From: Cyathus striatus
Taxonomy: Eukaryota > Basidiomycota > Agaricomycetes > Agaricales > Nidulariaceae
Assembly (NCBI GenBank): GCA_025738555.1
Contig: JAOVFP010000006.1
Location: 372,001-436,000 of the forward strand
DNA length: 64,000 nucleotides
Direction of reading: 5' to 3'
A model generated the notes under the pieces. It saw only the letters and a list, made by a program, of their open reading frames with translations. It had not been told where the DNA came from and ran no database searches. A program made the position numbers and the translations under genes. How positions within the stretch are numbered: position 1 is the stretch's first letter; each line of letters starts with the position of its first letter. Below are positions 46,431 to 57,886 of the stretch, piece after piece.

Positions 46431-48781
46431 GTCATATACTAATGGAAAGGCACTCAATGACCTTACCTATCCACCATACTATGTTCTTTCCTTTTAATGC
46501 CCATCACTCCCATACCAATTAATGAAGCTGAAAATCTGCAATGATCTGCACACCTGTGAGTCTAGTACCACTCTGGGGCCCTATACCACTGTGATCCAGC
46601 TACATTTTTTGACCAAGGCTCAACTTAACATAACTTATGCACAAAGATGCACAACAGTACTGACAGCGATGCGAAAGTACCATCCATGGCCGACCAGAGA
46701 CAGACTCCACAGAAGTGTGATTGTGTGCTGCCATTGCACTTGAAAGCTCTGAAAAGGAAAATGTAGAAAGTGGAAAAGGGAGGTGAGGACAGGTTGAGAT
46801 GAGTGGAACGTGTACGGACACGTCAATGTAGTGTGATCCGTGATCTGGTGATTACGTAATTCCCACTACCTTTTAAGGTAGTAGGGTTATAGGGTGCACC
46901 AGATTCTTGCAGTTATGCAGGGAATTTTATGCTGTGCAGTTGAGTTTACAGCTGTTTGCTGAATGATGTAGCACCCAAGTTGACAGCACACATAGCTGAA
47001 TTGATCGGCTTAGTGCTGCCAAGTCCCAAGCCAACCAACCAGTTCACCTTCCACTCCACCATTCCGTCTGCTTGGCGATAGCTGTCTCACTCTCGAGGAT
47101 AGAGGGCTTTCATTCCACTCACTACATTATGTTTCATGCCTGGAATCCGATGCTTCAAATCCTCATCTCCCATGATATCAAGAACATAGTTGTCCGAATG
47201 GACAAGGAAGGTGTTCCTAGAACTGACATTTGCCAGTTCACAGAGCCCACACAGTGCTGTATTCTTGCACTGTATTGAAGAACAGGTAATGTAGAGTGTG
47301 ATATGCTTGAAAGAGGCAGGAAATGGATTCTGAAGGGCTTAGATGCAGCTGTAAGCATCTAACTTTACACATCTCAGTCTGTACTGATCCAGATGATACT
47401 TAGTTCCCCAACAGCTCATCTTTGTCAATGAGAGCCACTTGCAAGTCACTTGAATAAGTTTTCTATGCATCGATGGAGTACGGCTGGGCTTTGAATGGAC
47501 ACAGATCACCAAAACACGATTATTTCGTATGCAGTCAGTGGCAAGTGGGCTGTATATATGTCCATTATGTTCTAAGTAGCTTACATCCCTGTAGGTACTC
47601 AATGCTGCTTGCTCTGTCCCTTGATCGTACTCTATACCTTGACATTTTCAAAAACCAGTCAGTGCTGAGAGATTATCGCACTTTACTGAAGGCCTACTAG
47701 AGCAAACGAATTCTTTCCCACTATGCAACACAATAATTATCATAGATAACGCATGAATCACCTTGCTTGCAAGGTTTTCTCTTGGGTCAAAATGGGGCGC
47801 ACTTTCGACTTTCACATGCACTCTCACACAGTCACGTGTTGACACGCAACGCTCGGGCTCTCCTTGAACTCAAGCTTTCTGAGGAACATACCCTACTCAC
47901 ATGTAACAAATGTAACAAATGTATGAATGTATGTCCTGTATCATCTTCAATGGGACTGGGCTTTAATTTAACTTGTAGAGCACTCTCTTTACTGCAGAAT
48001 AAAGCTTAGGTAGCATCAGTTGGGACAAGCTTGAACAGTGGATAGATTAAGCCGGAGACTAACAGCTGGCCTCAGAGTGCAGAACACGAATGGATGGAGC
48101 TTTCTTTCCATCTTGAGCCCATTGGAAGTGGGTGTCCATGAGCTCCAACAAGCCTGGTAGTTTCTTGCACGAAGCCTTCACCCATTATCGGGTGCTTTCA
48201 GTCACATTCTCATACCCATTTTCAGTAATAAACGCCGCCATATCATTCGGCAATTCATCGTCCCACTCATGCCTGTATAAGAGTTTACCTTATTGGACTC
48301 ATGTGGTGGGCAGATAGGCTGTTTTTGATTGGCATTTTTTGTATTGGGTTGTGTGGACAGTTGTGCTCCCGAGGATTGGGAGGTATAGGTTGCATAGGGT
48401 TGAGGAGGTTGGTCAGAATGGGTTGAAGAGGCATGTGTTTAAGCGGTTCCCTAGGACTGATTGATATTTTTCGTTTTGTTCTTGATTTTGGTCTTTGTTT
48501 TGGTCCTTGTTTTGGTCTATTCTTTCATTCTTTATTTTTTCATTCATTCGCTCATTCGTTCGATGGGTTTTGATTAAAAAGTACTTTAATGATTAGAATT
48601 AGGGATTACACTCATGCGCTTACTTATGACTGCACCACCGTGCCTCATGATTTTTTTGTAGTTTACGTTTAGTTGTTAGTTAGTTAGATTAACAGACATG
48701 GATTGGTTTATTTGGTAGGATACTGTGTATTTTATTTGTAATAGTATAGTAATTTGGGATTTTGTGCTTTTTGGAACCTAC
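46431..48781. other. No supported gene
   Basis: Many short frames on both strands, none longer than 90 codons or with a known motif. Contains a 28-bp string (47,731-47,758) repeated exactly at 49,837-49,864 inside the left palindrome arm. Confidence 0.45.
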
Positions 48782-49645
48782 ATGGCTGATGATCTTTTCG
48801 CCAACATCGTATCCTGGGAAAAAATCAACAACATCGACAAAGTAACACAGAAAACAAATGAATACCAGTGGCTCTCCCAACCTACTATCGCAAGTCTCAT
48901 AGCCATGGTTAAAATTTCAGAATGAGACTTTTCTTTTTCCTCTGACGGCAGTTTCACTGGTACCAACAGATCCACGACAAACCCCGCAGATTTACATCTA
49001 ACATTATCTGGAGGCTGCCCATTGATTGAACCGTTTAAGAGCAAGTATCAGACAGTACTTGACAATATTATGTGGCTTCTCAATCAGGTTCCCGTTTCCG
49101 AGCATGCACGTAGACGAGGCATCTTTGTTGGTCCCCCTTCCACACCTCGAACCAAAATAGGTCATCAACCATTCAATGTAACAGCTATCATTTTTTGGAA
49201 GCTCCTCCCTCTTATTACCTAGTAATTTTTAAGTCTATACCACAATGTCTTAACCAATGTTATCCTTCAGGTATGTTCATCCATTGTACAACCAACATAT
49301 CCTAATATTCTCATAGATTACTTTGATCATATATGCATGTGGCCTGTTTCCACTAAAGCAGCTCGTAACGCCATATCTAAACTTTATGTCATGCATAGTA
49401 TCAATCATCCCGCGATTTACAACATCAACAAAAATAAAATTCATCTCGTCGATTATCAGCGGTGCCTCATTAATGCAACCGCAGAAATACACTTTGAGAT
49501 TAATCATTGCGAGATTCCCCATATAACTCACAATGGTGTACCCTACCACCTCTACTTGGCCGATCTTGTAGCAATTTACATAATCATTCCTCCTCCTAAT
49601 ATTGTTTCTCCTACTACCACACCTAACCCTATCACTGAAAAATAA
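48782..49645 (+). pseudogene. Possible two-exon gene of unknown function
   Basis: Exon-like segment 48,782-49,221 starts MADDLFANIVSWEKINNIDK. Apart from TGA 48,923-48,925 (Trp codon position?) it is open through TTNPADLHLTLSGGCPLIEP and LWNQ-like hydrophobic sequence to LLPLIT. A candidate 49-nt intron (49,222-49,270, GTAATT...TTCAG) is followed by a frame open from 49,271 to TAA 49,643-49,645 (STKAARNAISKLYVMHSINHP...YHLYLADLVAIYIIIPPP). The intron length does not restore the coding-like frame by one base. I do not recognise the protein. It ends 88 bp before the point where the inverted repeat reaches the window edge. Confidence 0.35.
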
Positions 49646-50488
49646 ATACTAAATGATCACTCATAGAACAGGGGGATTTAAATTAAACTCGCAAAGAATA
49701 GTTGAAATAAACACTAACTCGCTCCATATAATTCATGTATTTTATGTATTATTTATCCAACAACAAATACATCTTATGCTTACTAACATTTCCCTCATTC
49801 AACCAATTGCAAGCAAGGTTTTCGTCGACATTGTCGCAATAATTATCATAGATAACGCATGAATACATATGTTTTGCTCTTTTCAGTGAAACCTTCTGAC
49901 TGCTGAGTGCTGAATATCCAAGTCTTCTTCTGAGAGTCTGAGACTGAGTGCGTGCTCCTGCCGCCCCTCCCTGATTCCGAGCTGTAATCTTCAATAGCTG
50001 GTTATTAGGTGGATGTTCGCTGCATCGTTCCACCATATTATTGTGTAGTGTAACCAGCCTAGCCCACACAGTACACAGGCATTTTATCGTTGTCATTTTT
50101 CACTTGTGTCTCCATTTATAAGGGTCAATGAGATGATATATTTTATGGAACTCATGCAGTGGTGAGTTGGTGGGGAGGATAAAATATAAAACTGGCGCTG
50201 GCAGCAACCGCAGGCATTGTTCTACAAGTCCCCATGGCGTCATATACTTCTTGAGGTATGGTCGCCGGTGCCGCCATGCCCCTGAGTCTACAGTCTACCA
50301 GGTAGTGGGCTCTGCCGGCGTGAGCCAGCCCTAGGATTTATACAACTTGGAATGTCTTGAGGTATTGAATAAATTGACATTCGCAGCGTAGGCAATTTGC
50401 CTACTCTACAGCCGCTACATTCAATATCAAATTTACTACCCCTCCTGCTCACTCTTACCCCATTGTGATGGTAGAAACACCAGTGTTG

Positions 50489-53400
50489 ACAGGTATACAG
50501 ACACGTCTTATCAGGCCTACGAAGGGACACCCTAGAGTACGTGATTGACAAATATATCTGAGGAGCCTACGACTCAGCTGGCTGTGTTTTTTTTTTCTTT
50601 TCATGTTGAATCAATAATACCGTTTTATAGTTCAACTCTCTTCAGATCAACACGTCCACGTCATCAGGTCTATGAAGGGACGATGGCTGTTATGGGCTTT
50701 AGAGCTCAGTTTGAAGGGATCGCTACACCGGAATTTGAGTATGAGACTGACAAATGTGTCAAGAGACATTCCGACACTTCCTTTCCCTCTCACCCTCATA
50801 CTTCCCATCCTCCATCCCCCTCTTTCCTCCCTCATCTCTTCCTTTAGTCATCTCTCTGTTAAACCCTGCTCCTTGTCATCACTGTCGGTATCGTCTTAGA
50901 CTCATCCCTGGAACCTGTCTTCCTCATGTGCTGCTCAAATGAGCTCAGTGGAAATACAATGAAGCCCATGGAAGATGTAGGGGTATGAATTTTAAGTGGG
51001 GATGGCCGAACCGGTGCTTTCCCCTAGCATGGAGGAGAGTTCGCACGATCTGCAAGAATGCATTTTGTCATTCAAGCTTGATACTTCACAGTGCGCTGTC
51101 ACGCTGGATGTAACGGAATCGTACATTTGTCAGATGGAGACTTTGAGCACATTGCTGCGTAACATACATAACTTGGTCATCGATTTCATACTCTCCATGC
51201 ATGTCTCTTATCGTTTAGAATAGCTATTGTTTTTGTACCTTTATTTATGCAAAACATTAACATTAGATCCAATTACAAACACTGTACAAATACACAAGCA
51301 AGCAAAACGCGTGATGTCCTAACGATGTGCCTATCCTTCTTAACATGATAGCAACGACATGAAAGAATATAAAATATGCCTACTTACTATGACCACGTCC
51401 ATTCAGAGAAACTTATGTTATATTCAGGGACTTGGGCGGGACTTCCTAGCTTTGAAAAGCATTTTTCTACCATTTTTTGACAAACCAAAGGCGTCTGCCT
51501 TCTGAGACTGGTGCTGAAAAAATTAAATTGAATTATTTCAAGCTGAGGGAATAGGTTGTGCGGAGAGGGATAAAGAAACAACGCCAAGCGTTTCCAACTT
51601 GGTTGAGGATTCTTGGCGATGTCATATATAGCTGCGTTATTGGTGAGTAAGTCTATTCTTATACGCTCTAGCGTCGGTCCACACGTTTGCAGGTTCTGCA
51701 AAGATTGTATAATATAATCGAGCACATCGTCGTGCTTGCCTTCACTGGGGAAAAAAGGGATACGAATTGCTATCGCGACTAATGGCGTGCCAGTCGGAAT
51801 AGTTAAAACCCTTAGAGTAGGGGCAGTAACATAAGAGTTGACTAAATAACAGATTCCAGTAAGTTACAGAAAGATATTCTGAAATAAATTAAAACTCACA
51901 GTCAACAATGTTGACCGAAAGGAATTTCAACGTAGTTGCCCTGTTTATTACGGTGTTCGCCCACCCAGTCTCATCACTTAAAACGGATAGACTCGATATG
52001 CTACCGAAATCGAAGAGACGAACACCCCTACCAAGCCATTGGACAAGACTGGCTGTTTGGGAAGTATTTATTGACAGATGTGCGGTTCGCAAGGCGGAAG
52101 AGGGTGTAGCTATTGAGGGCTGAAGATGGACGATCACGACCCTGTCTAATACGACGTGAGCGAGGTCTCGACCGGAGAAATTTAACAGCAGGTCTGTCAG
52201 AGACGTTTCTTGATTGAACGCAACAGTTCTGATTTTGAGACTGTTGAAGTTTGCCGAAAGCCCATAGGAGTTTACGATGGCGTCCCGGAGTTTACTTGAG
52301 ATGCTCTCCCATAACATCCCACTAAAGACGATTTCCAAAGACTTGAGGCCTACAAAACCTTCCATAGCCTGGCCAATACGCTCCTGTATCCCAATGTTCA
52401 ACACACTTCCGACGAGTAATAAATTCCTTAGATATTTTCCTATTCTTTCGATGTCTAATGCGTCTAAGAGACTGGTTGAAGCGGTAGTGGTATCAACCTT
52501 GATGCTCATGAAGAGCTGTCTTTGCATAGGGTCGCGCATGGCCCTCGACGTCATTGATGCGGAAGAGAGCTCATGGTCGATGTCGATGAACTCGGCGATA
52601 TAGTCGACCACTTCCCATGGGAAAGTGCTCATTTTTCAAGTACAAGTAGTATTCGGTAGCGGAATTAGAAGATGGCGGTGGTGAGATGGAGTGTGGTGGC
52701 TGACACAGTGCTTGAGTGCGCTTGGGATAAATATTCCCTACGCATATTTTATATCTCAGGTATATATATGTAAGAATAATCTGTATTGAATCGGATAAAC
52801 GTTATACTCAATGACACTCAATTCAAATCGAGTCTCATTGACTCGAATAGAGTATTTTTATTGTAACAATAATCCCATTTTATTTAGCAATTATAAGTAC
52901 AATACAACACACTAAAGTAAACAAAATCGAGCCAAATCGAGTGGAATGGAGCAGAAATGAATAGAATTGAGTGCAACGAAGCGGAATAGAGCGCCAATCA
53001 AGCGCGTTGAGGCTGCCCCCACCTTTACCCCATCCCGGATCTGCTGCCCATTCGCTACCCCGTTCGCTATCCCCTGCAATCATACCCATACAGCCCCCAC
53101 AGCAAACTCGCCCCACTCCCCTCTAAAACCTCCATCCCAACACATTTCCTCAAAATGAAAGGATAACAAAGGATGAAATTAAACTAAAACTCACAAAATC
53201 AGCCGATGACAAGGTCTTCACTCTGGGTGGCAAAAGAAGAAGGAGAAAGAAACTTTCGGTGGCCCGTGTGAAGCGTCAGGAAAAAGACTCTGATTGAGGG
53301 ACAAGATACAAGTAGAGAAAAAACAGGTAGGTGGGTAGGGGCACAAGAGAAGTAGGGGCGGGATCGTAGTATTAGAGAAGGGGAGGAGGTATGCTAATAT

Positions 53401-54340
53401 CATCGAATCAGGAGGGGTGGTGAAGTCACCAACACGGGTATACGAAAGATATCGGATGTAAGAGAAGTGGGATGTAGAGGTGTAAATGTGTAAAGATAGA
53501 ACAAAGATTGGGGCGAGAAAGGGAAGTGGAGATATAAGAGAGTAGGATCTCTAGAGTATAGCGTGATCAAACGAAACCATCGATTCAAAACTAAAAATTA
53601 AACTCACAGCCAGTTGATGAATGTCCCTCGACACATTTGTCGTCCACGTACTCAGAACCCTCTCAAACCTATATCATCTTCGTCCCTTCGTAGACTTGAT
53701 ACGACGCGGACGAGTTGACCCCAAGAGAGTAGAATGAGAAAACGAAATCGTCAAATCAAAACCAAAAACGAAACTCACAGCAAGGTCACTTTGTCCGCCA
53801 CGTACTCAGAACTTTCCCCTCAAAGTGAGCTCTAAAAACCATATCAGCATCGTTCCTTCGTAGACCTGATACGACGCGGACGAGTTGACCGGGTATACCT
53901 GGCAGCACTGGTGGTTCTAACGGCAAAGTGGGGGAATATGGAGCAGAAGGGGGAGTGGGAGCTGGGTCGTCCTTGTTTTGATGTCAATCGCATACGGAGA
54001 AATGTACAGTTCGGTTCGAGCAGGTGTTAAGTCTGCTGTGATGTAGATCCATCCCGTGAAGGAAAATGTATATCCTATCCGTAAATCTCATTAGCGTACA
54101 CTCGATTTCTTTAAATATTCGTATAGGACATACCTTAGTCACCGCGCGCACAATCCCACTCGTCTCAACAGTAGTAACAGCTGATTAATCACCCAGACAC
54201 ATTCGTCAGCCACGTACTCCGAATCAGATATAGCGATCCCCTAAAAGTCTGTTCTAAAACCCACATCAGTAGCCTTCCTTCGTAGATATGATACGACGCG
54301 AACTCGTTGGCCACGTATACCTGGCAGCAGTAGTTCTACC
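50489..54340. repeat. Dispersed module of about 80-150 bp, five copies in the arm
   Basis: Copies at about 50,489-50,566 and 50,650-50,780 (plus), and 53,615-53,722, 53,780-53,905 and 54,185-54,318 (minus). Shared strings are TCAGGTCTACGAAGG, GAGTACGTG and GACAAATGTGTC. Several copies keep the same reading (VYEGTMAxMGFRAxFEG, EY..DKCV). They look like exon shards or duplicated first exons from one ancestral gene. Mirrored in the right arm at about 59,416-59,548, 59,829-59,953, 60,011-60,118, 62,951-63,082 and 63,167-63,244. Confidence 0.65.
51387..52632 (-). CDS. F-box-like protein, 395 aa, left-arm copy (intact)
   Basis: Exon 1 52,632-51,900, intron 51,899-51,842 (58 nt, GTGAGT...TTTAG), exon 2 51,841-51,387; the CDS is 1,188 nt. 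The N-terminus MSTFPWEVVDYIAEFIDIDHELSSASMTSRAMRD has the hydrophobic helix pattern of F-box-like domains in mushroom F-box/LRR proteins. The remainder has leucine-rich, LRR-like spacing (LKSLEIVFSG, LRTAHLSINTS, TTLKFLSVNIVD). Such proteins are usually SCF adaptors that choose substrates for ubiquitination; that role here is family-based inference. The start is the first ATG after a CT/CA leader. An A-run of six at 51,751-51,756 keeps exon 2 in frame; the right-arm twin has five. Confidence 0.8.
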
Positions 54341-55847
54341 AGCCTAGTAGGAGGGAAAGCGGGGATGACATTGAATGTGGCAGTACAATCCTTGGTTTGA
54401 TCTCAGTCACGTATGATGTTGATCACTCTGTGATACCATTAGATTTGTACTGTGAACGGAAAGGTAGATCCTGTGTATTTTCCCCTTATCTATCTATAAA
54501 TCTCATTAGCACATACCTCACTTAAAATATTCGTATAGGACATACCTTCATCACCGCGCGCACATTTGTCTCGACAGTAGTATACAGCAGCATCAATCTT
54601 CCCCTCGTACTATTTTCACTACAGGACTTGCAGATCGGAGTCCACAACTTGTTACCACTGTTTTGTAGTTTTATCTAGCGGAATGGTCAGTACAAATATT
54701 AACTCGAGCTTTGAAATTAGATCTCTTTGTAAATCGTGCTCGATCGAAGTCGATTGAAACTTGAAGGCGATCACTATGCTTTGTGCACTGCAGGTCAACT
54801 ATACAGGTACCCCTCTCACCAATCTGAACCATAAATAACATCTAATGTGTAGTTCTATAAGGTGTGAATGAGGGAAGTGACGGAGGAGGAGAGCCAGTAG
54901 ATGCCGTCGAGGGAGACACGTGGTAATACTATTCCGGGTACATACTAGCCAAGTTCAAGCGCTCAAGCGCTTATGCGTTACAATGTGTTACATGTGAATG
55001 TCATTGTCACGCTGACTCCCATCTTCGTCCTCCTCTCCGACAGTCCTACGCAGCTCACTTAGTACTTTCCTACCAGCCTCATACTTATCGTTTAATTTAC
55101 GTTATTACTTCTAGAAGTTAATATGGTATGTTATATCACTCTATCATTGTACATTAGCTTCTTACCAGACTCCAGTTCTTAGCCCCACTACTGCATTTAC
55201 CGCCGACATGCGTTCCCACCAGGCAAGCCCCATCCTACCTCAATATTCATAATTATGTTTACCATCACCATACCCACAGGCTTCTGTTGTCGACGCAACG
55301 TAGGAACCACGGCATCACCCAGCCACGCGTCTACCTCACCGTCCCGCACCTCACCGTCCCTGTTCCTACCGCGTCGTCGGCGACACGAGTATCCTCCTAA
55401 AGTTGTCAATGACAGCGTCGGCGCTGCACCTCCACCACTTCAATTTCGAACCCTCACCCACTGCAACGTCCTCACCTCGATGTCCCCCACCTCGACATTC
55501 CTCACCTCAAGTGCCCATGGTCCGTCAATGCATGTGGATCTAGGTGGCCCCCTCTCTCTCAGCCAGCTTCATCTTTGCCTACTATAGTCTACACTTTGTC
55601 GATGGCCAGACCCCTTCTCCCCTTCTCCCCTTCTCCCCTTCTCTACCATCTCCACAAAATTACCATCTTCTACCATCGCTACATTTGCCATCGCACTCGC
55701 TTTATCTCCACCTCCTGCACCTCCACGCTATCATATGCCCACCACCACCATACTGTTGCCGCTGTATCCTAAGCGCAACCACATCCACCCATTTCTTTGT
55801 ATTAGTATTGATAACGTGTAATGAATTGTTTTATTAATATAGTTCTT

Positions 55848-56121
55848 CTCTTCTCCCCTCATCCCACTGGAACGGTATCGTGGTCAGTTTCTCTTTTTCA
55901 GGTGGACTCTGGTATCAGGTCAATGATAAGCCCACGACTTAAGTACATATTAGAGGATTCACGGAATGGGATGTATTAGCGTCGCGTAAGGTAACACAAA
56001 TGCACCAAAAGCTTCAGCAGATAAACGACCAATTCTCGAAGCAGCAGACACGCCCGACCCACGTAAAGCCAATAAACATATCAACTGTCTTGATTATATC
56101 ACGACTTTGTACACAAGAAAA
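55848..56121. other. Start of the spacer between palindrome arms
   Basis: Unique sequence after the left-arm breakpoint (ctcttctcccctcatcccac). It is the 3' flank of the spacer F-box-like gene, which is transcribed leftward. No other feature seen. Confidence 0.5.
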
Positions 56122-57370
56122 CTAGTAATAATCAATCTCTAATAAACGTCTTCTATGCATCTCTGGAAGGAAGTTCCTCATTGCAGTTTCGAATTCTCTC
56201 ATCTCTTCTTCAGTTTGATCTATATCTGGGAAACGGAACTTCACCTTCCTGACCATCATAAATCGTGATTCTGATAGCAATTTATCAAGCGCTTCCCACA
56301 TCTGAAATTCTGATTCCTTCAGTTCGATGAAACTACCGCTGCCTACATATATAATGACTTGCTCGATTTTGTTATTTTCTGGGGCCGTTGATAGTATTTG
56401 TATGACAGAACTAAGGGGACTGTTTCCGCAAAAGTCGATCATCATTATGATATCACGAAGATAGAGAAGATCACTAATGTCGACTGTTGTCAAGAAATGC
56501 CCTATCCATAATGTGAGTTATGTATAAACACCCAATAATAATTCCTTGCTGCTTACCAGTTTTTCTGTTATTATCATATATTAATTCAAGGGTAGTAAGA
56601 GTTTCTGCGTGAACTCGAACTAATCTTTGTGCGTTTTCCACCATGCTCGGTTCAGCGACTCGTATTTCAAGCTTCTCCAGGGTGCTTCTTTTCATAGATA
56701 GTAAGGCGTTAATGAACGGTTCCAATTTTATTACTTCTTCAAGGGGAAGTATTAAACTCTTGATACTATCCGATGCTGCAACAGGATATTGTGACAAATC
56801 ATCGTGGCAGACTTCATTTGAAAAGCTACAACTGGAAAGTGTAACATTGGTGCATGTCATAAGTCGCTTGACAATTGATTGTGGAATGTCATAAATTCCG
56901 TAAATCGATACTTCTGTGAAAGAGTTCAACCTAAACAATGCTCGGAATGCATCCTGGATTGAGCACATAGGTGATATTAAATGTTTCCAATTCAACCTAT
57001 TCGAGACACTCAAGTCCAGCACATTGAGATTATTCATCTTTTGAACCACGGCAAGAAGAGAAACCGGCTCATCGACAAAAATCAGATTGTTAGGATCGAG
57101 ATGCAACAATAATTCTCGAATGTAGTAGGCGAAGTTCGGAGATGATTGCAATGTGCGATGCAAGTATTGTATACGCAAATATCCGGAATTGCCACGATAG
57201 GTATTAAAATCGAGTTTGACAGTGTGCAATATACGAGGTCGGGAACTTTCTAGAAATTGTTTGCTGACTAGAGCGCATGCGAGGAGAGTTGAAGTACTAT
57301 TTTCAAGTTCTTTTACTTTGTCTATGACGAGTTCGATGATATCATTGCATATCTTGTTCGGAGATTCCAT
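56122..57370 (-). CDS. F-box-like protein, 397 aa, in the palindrome spacer
   Basis: Exon 1 57,370-56,557, intron 56,556-56,502 (55 nt, GTAAGC...GATAG), exon 2 56,501-56,122; the total of 1,194 nt is in frame. The N-terminus IIELVIDKVKELENSTSTLLACALVSKQFLESSRPRI (split here: IIELVIDKVKEL, LLACALVSKQF, LESSRPRILHTVKL) is a clear F-box-like motif with the LVS...SR..L..V signature. LRR-like strands follow (NNLNVLDLSVSN, TLEKLEIRVAE, TLTTLELIYDN). Length and single-intron layout parallel the arm gene, so the three are paralogues. Probable SCF substrate adaptor by family. The short 5' region to 57,420 has no obvious TATA. Confidence 0.85.
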
Positions 57371-57539
57371 TGTCGTTGATTATTAACGGCTAGATTATGG
57401 TGTGTAAGGTTAGAATTGTAAGCTATTATCGATAAGAAATGTTCACTTGCAGTTCGTGTGAGTAGTATTAGTGTGGGGGAGAGGATGTATAATGTTGGTT
57501 TTATATGTCACGTTTTAACTGCGGTTCTGACTATTCATA

Positions 57540-57617
57540 GTATGAGGCTGGTTGGAAAGTAAGTGAGCCGCGCAGGACTGTCGGAGAGTAGGACGAAGAT
57601 GGGAGTCAGCGTGACAA
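57540..57617 (+). repeat. Partial third copy of an arm segment
   Basis: Matches 58,651-58,732 in direct orientation (tatgaggctggt.ggaaag, aggactgtcggagag.agga, tgggagtcagcgtgacaa) with a few substitutions and a 3-bp gap. It is more diverged than the arms are from each other, so it pre-dates the inverted duplication. Confidence 0.8.
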
Positions 57618-57690
57618 ATGATGAAGTAAATCAATTGAGTAAAGTTCCACATTCATTGAGAAGGTACGACATACCAATTCTCGACCGCAA

Positions 57691-57886
57691 GTGTCAGCCG
57701 CCCGTGATGTCACGTATTGACTTCACGGCCCACAGGTGCAAGTTTAGAACTTGAACCGTGAAATATTCATTGAATTTTGACACCATTCGGCAATATTTCC
57801 GACGCTTAAGGCAAGTGCCATCCGAGATAGGAAGCACTTTCCTGTGGGCCGTGAAGTCAATACGTGACATCACGGGCGGCTGACAC
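57691..57886. mobile_element. 196-bp MITE with 46-bp perfect TIRs
   Basis: Ends GTGTCAGCCGCCCGTGATGT... at 57,691-57,736, with the exact inverse at 57,841-57,886. The flanks are 'caa' and 'aag', so only a 2-bp AA duplication could be claimed. The right end touches base 57,887, the first base of the right palindrome arm. Superfamily not assigned. Confidence 0.85.

Larger units (their letters stand above)
49733..55847 (+). repeat. Left arm of a giant inverted repeat (at least 6.1 kb)
   Basis: Each base x in this arm pairs with about 113,733 minus x in the right arm. The left limit given here is only where the right arm meets the window end, so the repeat may continue. The inner limit is 55,847, after ...atatagttctt. 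Differences seen are few: homopolymer length changes at 50,587-50,601, 51,021, 51,751, 53,242 and 53,318, and a T/C at 50,894. It holds the F-box-like gene 51,387-52,632, five copies of a module of about 110 bp, and CT-rich unassigned sequence at 55,200-55,780. Confidence 0.97.

Noticed and set aside
49749..50096. 115-codon ORF in the arm (and mirror 63,637-63,984)
   Set aside because: No recognisable domain, unbalanced composition, no splice or promoter evidence; not enough to call a gene.
55197..55837. Ser/Pro-rich ORFs of about 100 codons in both palindrome arms
   Set aside because: CT-rich low-complexity DNA opens all frames; there is no motif, and conservation between the arms is trivial because the arms are copies.
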